Shown: piece by piece, positions 55,575-64,000 of the stretch
How the letters are laid out: each line of letters begins with the position of its first letter
Numbering within the stretch: the stretch's first letter is position 1
Origin: Xiphias gladius
Lineage: Eukaryota; Chordata; Actinopteri; Istiophoriformes; Xiphiidae
Reading direction: 5' to 3'
Length of the DNA stretch: 64,000 nt
Assembly: GCF_016859285.1 (NCBI RefSeq)
Contig: NC_053401.1
Location: 9,615,969-9,679,968, forward strand
Program-made: the position numbers and the translations under genes
The notes under the pieces: model-generated
Seen by the model: only the letters and a program-made list of their open reading frames with translations
What the model was told of the DNA's origin: nothing
The model's database searches: none

Positions 55575-56715
55575 TGTGTAACTTTAATTGTTGTCAGAAA
55601 TCACAATGTTGTCCTGCACAATACCTCTTTTTTTTTTTTTTTTTTTGAAAACCTGTAGAAAACTGCAATAGTAAACCGTTTGTATATCAAATATTTCATT
55701 CATCATTTGCAGTGATGGGAGTGAACGATTAAAACAAATTACTGTGTTCATATGATGCTGGGAGGTGTTCGCCACTGACAGTTGTCTCACGTCATTTCCA
55801 GCAACAATCGTAAAAAGCAAAGCATTTGAAATTCTCGGTTTGCTCTGATTTCTTCATTCGCTATATGCAGTCCTCGAACCTGTGTTTTATGCTTTGACTC
55901 CAAACTCTGGAGAGTTTGGAATGTCCCAAGAATTAAAGTCAGGGTTGTGAGCAAAACCACCATGTAGATACCTTCAAGCACTCCTGAATTTGTACGTTAG
56001 GAAAAGCTGTGAGGGTGAACCCCAGTTGTCTGGATGGTGTTAATTTGGCAGCTTCTTGCATTTAAACAATGCTGATTTATACATCCTAAATCCTGGATGC
56101 TGGTGCTCTACGGACCCGCCAAATAACAAGGACTTTTCAAACAAGCGCCAGCTCAAAACTGCAGTGCTGAGGTACTGATGGGTGACTCATCTTGAGCAAG
56201 TTTCGCAGCTCTATAGGTGGATTTTTATGTGAAGCACATTTGTAACTCCACTAAAACATGCAAAATCAGGCCTATTTGAATACCAGGTTTAGAAACAAAA
56301 TTGTAAAAATGTTTGAGTGAAATCGTGGCTGTTTCCTTTGACCCTGAGAAGTTTTTCCGGTCGCTGTTTATGGAAAAAAAAAAAAACAGAGCAGAACAGT
56401 GTCATAGAAAAGGATATATCATAGAAATAGTAACATCCAGTAATTTGACTTGCATAACCAGTGAAACACACCTTTACATTATACAGGCTTATCAAGCAAT
56501 TAAGCAAAACCACGAAACTTCTTGAAAAACACACAGTAGCTATGAAAACGGACCCGTGAGCGAAGCCTACTGCATCTAAATGTTTGGCTAAAAATTGAAT
56601 ACCAGGAGTGTACAGAGTACAGAGTGAGGAAAAAGGATGTAAGAACCGCTGCTGCCCAGCCCTCAGACGTGCAAATGTAAAATGGAAGAGGAAAACAGAG
56701 CTGTAGGAAATGCAA
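55575..56715 (+). other. 3' UTR of the zinc-finger gene and flank
   Basis: A T run lies at about 55629-55646, and an ATTAAA at about 55933 may serve as the poly(A) signal. No coding or repeat signal was recognised. Confidence 0.4.
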
Positions 56716-59700
56716 TTTATTTGCAATTTTTTAATAACATCATTCCTCAGATAAAAATGCAATGTTACAGGAATATACATCAGATATTAATTTAAAACTT
56801 GCTTTCAAGGGACCATACAGTCTAAATATACTTTTTCCTTTTTTATTTACTGGTAGCGTGCGTTATAAGCAAGACAGACTCTGTCACCAATGACAGACTG
56901 ACAAGTTACAGATACAAACTGTACATTACTTATTTACAAATCAACTTTTTGTTTGGTTTTTCTTTTCACTTTTTATTGAAAATAGGAGTAGAAAAAGTGA
57001 TTGAATTAATATTCTGATTTATTCCATTTGTATTCTTTCTTTCTAAAATCTAAAATGAAATGAACAAAAAAACAAATCAAGAACTCTCCTTTAGAAAAGA
57101 GAAAGAGAAGCAGAAGAAGAACAAGAAGAAAAGGGTGTGTCAACTGTGAGACCATGCAGTCGTCACCAAGGAGACAAATGGTAACCGAGGAAACCAAATG
57201 ATGTTGGGCCAGTGTCACTTAGCAACCTCAGAACCAATGAAATCCCTCGCACAGTCGAGGGGGAGTGGCTTATGTTAAAGAACTCGGTTACAAAATGGCC
57301 ACCTGCCTCCAAAGCTACTGCAAACACAAATACACACTCTAGTTCATTTTTTGACCATAAATAGTGCTGTTATTAAATACTACATTTAACAGTAGCGCCA
57401 CTACGAATATTACCACAAATTGGTCTCTGTGTGAACACCTCTCTCCAAAAAATAAACTTGAGGATTAATAACAGACTTCTCTCCGACAGAAAAGAACAAA
57501 AACAAACAAACAGCTCAATCCCGTCAAAGGCCCTTTAACACTTTGCATGAGTCGTGAACTAAGACTATGAACAAGATCATAAGACACTACTAACCAGTGG
57601 AGAACAGAGCCAAATATCCCTGGCGTTTACCCAGTAAATAAAGAACAGAAAAGCCTTTGTTAAACACTACTGTATAAGGAGCTGTGGATCCCCTGCCATT
57701 GAATTCTCAGGCTGGCGAAGGGCTGGGAACAACCCGCCTGGATAGGGAGTTTTCGCTAACGCCTGCGTGCAGCTGAAGAAGCGTTTCCACACCAGCAGGA
57801 AATAAGCCACGGAAGAAAACACCAATAATGTACATGACATTGTCGATGCTCTCACACGGGTCAACTCGTTCATTAAAGCTGCATTTGCACACACAGGCAT
57901 ACAAGATCCATCTGTTTCAAACTCTTTGCGTGGCTTTCTCAGCCAGGTGAAACCACTTGGAATCAAGTTTTGTTAAGATCTAATGTGCCAGCAAAGAGCT
58001 AAATCCAGATCTTTCGTGTCTGCGATAGTCAAATACTAAGATAGCTGGCTAATAATTGTTTCCATTTTTGGCTGCTAGAAGGCTAAATATCCAAACATAA
58101 ACCAATGGTCTAAATCTAACTTTCAAACACCAGTAATAGCGTCACTGTGTCCTACATTCGAAGGGATAAAAGTGTTGAAATAATTATCATTCATGGTGCA
58201 ATGTAAAGTAGCTCTTATCAGTAAAATTAGAGAGGAGAAGTCGATGCAGGGAGGCAGAGACATTCATGGTTCTATTGAGGACGAGTTGTTTTAACACCAG
58301 AACCGCTGACAGAAAGTCTGCATCATAAAGCTGCTGCCACACCTCTAGTGCTGTTAGCTGAAGTAATATCCTGAAGAAAGTCACTGTTAGAAACACTAGC
58401 TGGTACAAAAAAAAACTCAATCAACAGGCTGTTGGCGCAGTATCCTTCTACCAAAAAGTGGTACTTGTGGTATTGTCCTATGTGCAAACTGGGACCTCCT
58501 TAATGATTTCTAATTCAAAGAAGTATGAATAACAGTAAGAGGAAAGGACTGAGTCAAACACAAGGCTTTCAAGGTCCTTACAATACTAACAGTCGTCCTA
58601 AATGTTCACATAGGGATGCTGCTGCAGTTGCTGCTACGTGATGGGTGACTTATATCTAGCTACTCTATATGTTATTTCTAAATCTATCGGGCAAGCAAAT
58701 CTCATCTATCTGGTTCACCAGCCCGTGAAAAAAGCAGGAAAATGGGGCGGAAATAAATCATATTTTTGTTCCCCACCATCAATCTCTGGTACAAATCCCA
58801 TTTTCCCGAGACTGATCGGTGAAGACTTTACATGCGTCTTTGAGAACTGTCATGCATGAACATCCTATAGGAAAAGAATTCAAACCTTTTGAGTGTTACT
58901 ATGAGCCAGTGCAGTACAATATGCAAAGGTTTGCTTAAGTTTCTTTCAATGCTGAGCATGGTTTTAGGAATTTGTCAGTGGAATAAGTTTGCATCCAAAA
59001 TCCGCACAATAACCCTGAATTTAATAAGATTTCGGAGCCTTTAAATTGAATGTCCGCATTGTATTCATGTCAACAGTGATTTTGCACATAAAACCAGTCT
59101 GATACTTGGTTTCTCGATCATAATTAATCCGCCAAGAGTCTAGTTTTCCAAACGTATCTGTAATGTGTCACTATGTTATTTAATAAAATGCACCACTGTC
59201 ACTTTAATCTTGTAGTTGTAATTCCATTGAATGTACTGTATCCTTTTACTCACCAAAATCCCGCTTTTGCATTGGCAACACTCAGACAAAGGCAAATCTT
59301 CACACAAAGGAAACTTATCAAAAAAGATTTCTAAACCTAGTGGAAACATTCAGCTGATTGTGAAACCAATGAAACATTTGTCCTCTGGGCCTACTACTGG
59401 GAATGCCAACATGTGTAGAGCTAAAGAGTGTGGCACCTCCAAACCCAATCGAGCATTTTTCCTAAAAGAACAAGAGCCCTCTCAATCCTCTGCAAAATCC
59501 ATTTCCAAACTCTCATTTAATATTTTATAATTTAGATATACTTTTTCTATATATAATATCTAAAATAGAAGACACTTGCAATATAAACTTGTATTTAATA
59601 ATATATTCCCTCTTTCACTTGCTGTTCAATTTCCCAAAGCTTTCATCAGCATCAACATCAAAATAACATCTGTACAACAGAAAAACAAAGAGGTGATCCT

Positions 59701-60315
59701 CTCGTATCTCCTGAAAAGGGAATTCATTTCTTTAAAATTAGATTTAATTGGAAACCTATGTCAACAGGTTATGCTGATTTTTCCTAGAATAAAAGAGAAT
59801 AAATCTATATTCAAAATAGTCCTTTTAAAATATTTTTTGTCAGGATCAAACAATGATCAACAAGCACTTCAGTTTACAAGAAAATAGAACACACATCTGT
59901 TGCAACGATGGTAGAGCCACATGAGGAGATCTGAGGGACCAAGACAGGAAAAATAATAAGACTCCTATTTTCTAGCCTCACTCTCCCTGAAGTGGATAAG
60001 TAACACACAACTCGAATACTTTTTAAATGTTACGTGTGTAAAATACTATTTTTGTCAAAGTATGTCTTTTTCATACCGAGCAGTTAAAATATTTCTCTCA
60101 TGTAGGCTACAGCAGCTCATTTCCAAAATCAAAAAAATCTGACTTTTTATCCCTTTGTGGTTCCTCCCTGTCAAAATCATATCAAATAAATTGGCGAGAA
60201 ACTTCTTTACTTCCTGCTCTGCATCCAATTTAGAGTGGATTTTTCTGCACAGATGCATTTTAAGACCTCCACATTGTTTCTTGGAAGAAAAAAAAAAAAG
60301 CTACATGGTTTTCAT

Positions 60316-60364
<49 letters not shown>

Positions 60365-62936
60365 TCTAGTCATTGATTTTTGGTTAGATGTCTTTAATAG
60401 CTTAAATAATATATCTGAAAAAGTGTACAGTGTATAGGTGTGTATTTCGCTGATGTAGGACTAGTTAAAAAGAGACAGGTCTCTCAGTGCTACAGTAAGA
60501 AAATGTCCAGACTTTGACCTGAATTGACAGGTTGCTGGTAGGTGACATCTTTCAGCCCATTTTCACGTATCATAAAAACACAAGCAAACACATGTTAGAT
60601 TTTGGATCTGTCTGCTGCTTTAAATTTAAAATTACAAGTCAGACTTTCGGATTTGTCCAGGGAAAAGTACTGATCTCTACACCGCAGTGTCTTGAGCTGA
60701 TCAAAAAACCTGGAGTCACAGCACTGGTAATGGATTTCCAGTGGACTTCGCTATGGTTGAGGTTGTTAAAAATGAAAACTGTAAAATAGCCTTTGTGTTA
60801 TTTGTGTTCTGCGGCTAAGGACATTTATATTACGCCATATTTGTGTGGACTGAAAAAGCCACGTTGTCTGGGAATCATCAAAGCCTTTTGTGAAACGTCC
60901 TGAAAGCCCCTCGTGTTTATAACAGGCCATCAGATCAAACATACAATGTTTCCGCTAGAGTAATTATGACTACATTATTCCCTGCTGGTTCCCTTTGTTA
61001 AAAAAAAAAGTCAATAAAGTGGAACTTTGTTCAGTAAATTAACACTGCCCTTCAGTCAGTAGGCCTATATAGACCATTTTCATAACCCGAATTTCACTAA
61101 TTACATTCCCAAATAAGTGTCCTAACTTTTCTTTACTCTATAACATTCTCGTGATTAAATATCATATATTCATATATATCTTACTGTATATGGTATATAA
61201 AAATATACAATCATTGGCTAGTGGTGAGACAAAAGATATTATCATTCACATAGGACCAATACTTTTTACCCCTAGAGAGAGAAACCCATGCACATGTAAA
61301 ACATTACTTGGATATATAATTCACCATGTCAGAACTTGGACCATCCTGAAATCCAAACACGATGAAACAAAACCTTCTTCAATCCATAAAATGCTCTCCA
61401 TCCAACATTCTTACTCGGCCCAAACACGCCCTGCTTCGCATTGTCATCAACCGCATACTAGATTGTCATCTGTCTACCAGAAACCAGGCCTTTATTCGCT
61501 GTCTCTGCTTTCACTTGAGGGAAATTACTTGAATTTGAACTGCAGCCTTTGAGGCAGAGGGGTTTGGTTTTAGTTTAACTGGCTTCAGGTGGGGATCCAG
61601 GGAGGCAGCAGAGACATCTGCAGCTTGTCAGCCGGATAAAATGGCTACTAACTGTCTACAGTGAGGCTGTTTAAGAGGACTATTAATGGCAGGGCGGACA
61701 AAAAACATGCTTTCCCGCTGTGTTCCAATTCCATATTACTCACTAATTGTATACAGTATAACTAAATACCAATTGTTAAAGTAAATGTTTTTGCAGTTGG
61801 CTCAGCATACTTAACCATTTTATACTAACAAGAAATTATGCAATAAATGCACCACTGAATGTCAATTAAACTGTGACTTGAAAATGGCACTGTCATTTGA
61901 AGTTCACAGAGAGAACATTTTATTTGTTTTCTGACAACTTTTTGGAGCTTTCTCACCACCATCTATCTGTAACTATATAAGGGATCAGGATATCTCGGCC
62001 TGTGCGGCATCAATTTCTACCATTCTTCTTTTAATCCTGGGGTCCCCCAGCTTTATAAAAGTTTAATTCTACATCAGCTGGAGTACCCCTTTAATGTTTT
62101 GCAGCTGTGTGTAGTTCAGTTACTTCCTTTGTGCATTAGATTGTGGGACAGTAGTGTCCATCAACAACACACTCAAAACGCAAGAGCTTTTTGCTATACA
62201 TACCTACGTACACTTAACGTTGTCACTTTCTCAGTGTGAACACCCTACATACTCATAACCTGCTTAGACTTAGCATGTAGTATGGAATTGGGACACTGCC
62301 TCAGTGTGAGCTGTGGACTTTAAGTAGACATTTTAATTTACATTGATCACTTTGTGCTTGAATAGATCAAGCAATTAATAAAGTGTGTATGGGCCATGCA
62401 CAGTAGAACCTGCCTAAGTGTTTGTCCATAATGATGACGGTTTCAATCCAACAATATCTTTGTGAAAAACTGCTAATTATGGGTAAGTTATTCCATTTCA
62501 TACAAATTATTCCCACTGTTCTGTCTTCCACATGTCAGCAGAGTTAAGGGTAGAAGCTTGAGACAAGTTGAGACGAGACGCTATGGCAACACACAAGAAT
62601 TAACGACAACCGGCTAAACTGGGAATAAAAATACTGCAGTTTGCCATTTCTCTCATGTTTCAACAATCATATAAACATGATCTCTGTCCTTCTCAGGATT
62701 AAGAATCAGAAAATAAGCTAAGAGTCCCTTAGACACAAGATATGCAGAATCACCTTCCAAATACCCCTCCACTGCTGTCCACTGTCAAACGTTATTTAGA
62801 GAAGAAATACTGACTTTCATCACTGTATGTACACTAAATAGAAATAGCTACTCTGTCATATTGTGATATGATACTTGACCTGATTAAAACAAAACAACTA
62901 CAAAACCGGGAACGCTCTAATGTCAACATGTGAACC
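56716..62936 (-). other. Long noncoding stretch, possible very long 3' UTR
   Basis: More than 6 kb without a supportable coding exon on either strand. It is AT-rich, holds a GA microsatellite (60317-60358) and several A runs. A minus-strand AATAAA occurs at 56716-56721, close to where the converging zinc-finger gene should end. If the terminal exon at 62937-62989 is real, this would be its 3' UTR. Confidence 0.3.
60317..60358. repeat. GA microsatellite
   Basis: About 20 perfect GA units. Confidence 0.92.
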
Positions 62937-62989
62937 TCATGCAATAGTGATGGTACGCCCACGGAGCTCAATCCGTTTAAAAACTATAA
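62937..62989 (-). CDS. Putative last coding exon of an unidentified minus-strand gene
   Basis: A near-ideal acceptor on the minus strand (ctttctcttgtttccttccag) opens a 53-nt segment reading IVFKRIELRGRTITIA then TGA, with one base carried in from an upstream exon. The codons are GC-rich compared with the surrounding AT-rich DNA. I do not recognise the protein, and no partner exon is visible in the last 1 kb, so the rest of the gene would lie to the right of the window. Could be chance. Confidence 0.3.
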
Positions 62990-64000
62990 CTGGAAGGAAA
63001 CAAGAGAAAGGGGCGCAGCCAAAAAGTATCGAGTCAGGGAGGTGAAGTTAGTTGGTCTTGCTGCTGAATCATCAAACTAAATGACCAGCTTTTCCCTCTG
63101 GGTCTCCATTGACTAGACGTTACACCCCGAGCAAAAACACTGATTTCAGGTCGCCGTCTCAGTGCACATCTCTGACTGCAGCTGCAGATCCAACACCCTC
63201 ACGCGAGTAAGATAAATAAATACATCTTTACTATACTGCACTGCAATGTACCTGATTTCAAGTATGTTTAGGTTTCTCTCGCATGGAAACCACTGAGTTT
63301 ACTTAAAAATGTAGCGAACAGAAAATAATACATCTTCATGATATTGATTTTTCTTTACTTTCACAAGTATATTTACTTCGGGAACCTTGTATACAGTCAT
63401 AGTTATTGCATTGTTTTTGCATATCTTGTGGGATGCATGATTACACCCACACATACCATTATACTGCAACACAACACCTCATAGCTCATGCTAACCTCTA
63501 TAGAACATGATAATTGCAATGTTGCTCCACTCCACACAGGGGCACCACAGGCCTCTGAATCACTTAGTAGGAACATAAAAGTAAAGGATTAGGACTGAAT
63601 GTGGTTTCATTATTCATGTCTATGTGATACTGAACATCATGAATGTTATATACTTACTGACTTTTCATCTTAAGGCTATGATGATAAGAAATAAAAATAA
63701 AAAAAAATCAATTGGCCAAATCTAAGAGTGGTTCTGTGTTGGATAATTCCTTGATTTATTAAAGTAACCTCTGCCATTCATTACATGGTTACTTGTCAGA
63801 CCAGCTTTGACAGCAACACTCACGGCTGTTGCTATACTGGTTGATACAATGGTTGATAGGAGGCAGACACACTTTCTGGGTCCACTGTAGCAGCTTGGAT
63901 ATTCAGGTGCCTGCTGGTTACATTTATCATTGAGGATTTAAACCTAATTGTCACTTGGTTTATCAAGTAAATCCGCATAAACAACCTGGATGAGAACACC
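62990..64000. other. Noncoding DNA at right edge
   Basis: AT-rich, no exon, repeat or RNA gene recognised. It may be intron of the gene suspected at 62.94 kb. Confidence 0.35.

Noticed and set aside
59231-59887. Two plus-strand open frames of about 100 codons in the right-hand noncoding region
   Set aside because: AT-rich composition, no recognisable motif and no splice partners.

Overview
This window is vertebrate nuclear DNA, almost certainly from a ray-finned (teleost) fish. All genes are split by short GT-AG introns, CA/GT microsatellites are frequent, and a decayed Tc1-type transposon and a typical teleost interspersed repeat are present. One gene, a cax1-type cation/proton exchanger, is kept in fish but missing from placental mammals. 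I joined exons by hand from splice signals, reading-frame continuity and remembered homologue sequences. No alignment or gene finder was run. Nothing bacterial, no CRISPR array, no tRNA or rRNA and no retrovirus-like element was recognised.

Layout, left to right: (1) about 1-6.16 kb, minus strand: first coding exon of ube2h and part of its very large intron 1. (2) 8.2-13.3 kb, minus: complete zc3hc1 (10 exons, 511 aa). (3) 14.8-19.6 kb, plus: klhdc10 (9 exons, 383 aa), head-to-head with zc3hc1. (4) 22.4-30.6 kb, minus: cax1 (20 exons, about 797 aa), tail-to-tail with klhdc10. (5) 33.2-41.0 kb, minus: complete smoothened, smo (12 exons, 827 aa), lying tandemly upstream of cax1. (6) 45.3-50.2 kb, minus: complete tspan33 (8 exons, 283 aa). 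(7) 51.6-55.6 kb, plus: a 635-aa protein joining a TIN2-like N-terminal domain to nine C2H2 zinc fingers. (8) 55.6-64 kb: mostly noncoding, possibly the very long 3' UTR of a minus-strand gene whose last coding exon would end at 62.94 kb.

The gene set UBE2H-ZC3HC1-KLHDC10 and SMO-TSPAN33 matches human 7q32 content, but the order differs: AHCYL2, STRIP2 and NRF1 are not between the two blocks, cax1 is, and one block is flipped relative to the other. The genes share no single pathway. They cover ubiquitin conjugation (ube2h), a nuclear-pore/cell-cycle zinc protein (zc3hc1), a CUL2 degron receptor (klhdc10), organellar Ca2+/H+ exchange (cax1), Hedgehog signalling (smo) and ADAM10 trafficking (tspan33).

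The most unusual signal is splicing. Three neighbouring genes (ube2h, zc3hc1, cax1) each carry an intron with a textbook minor-spliceosome (U12) 5' splice site. One of these is the rare AT-AC class, and a separate zc3hc1 intron uses a GC-AG pair.
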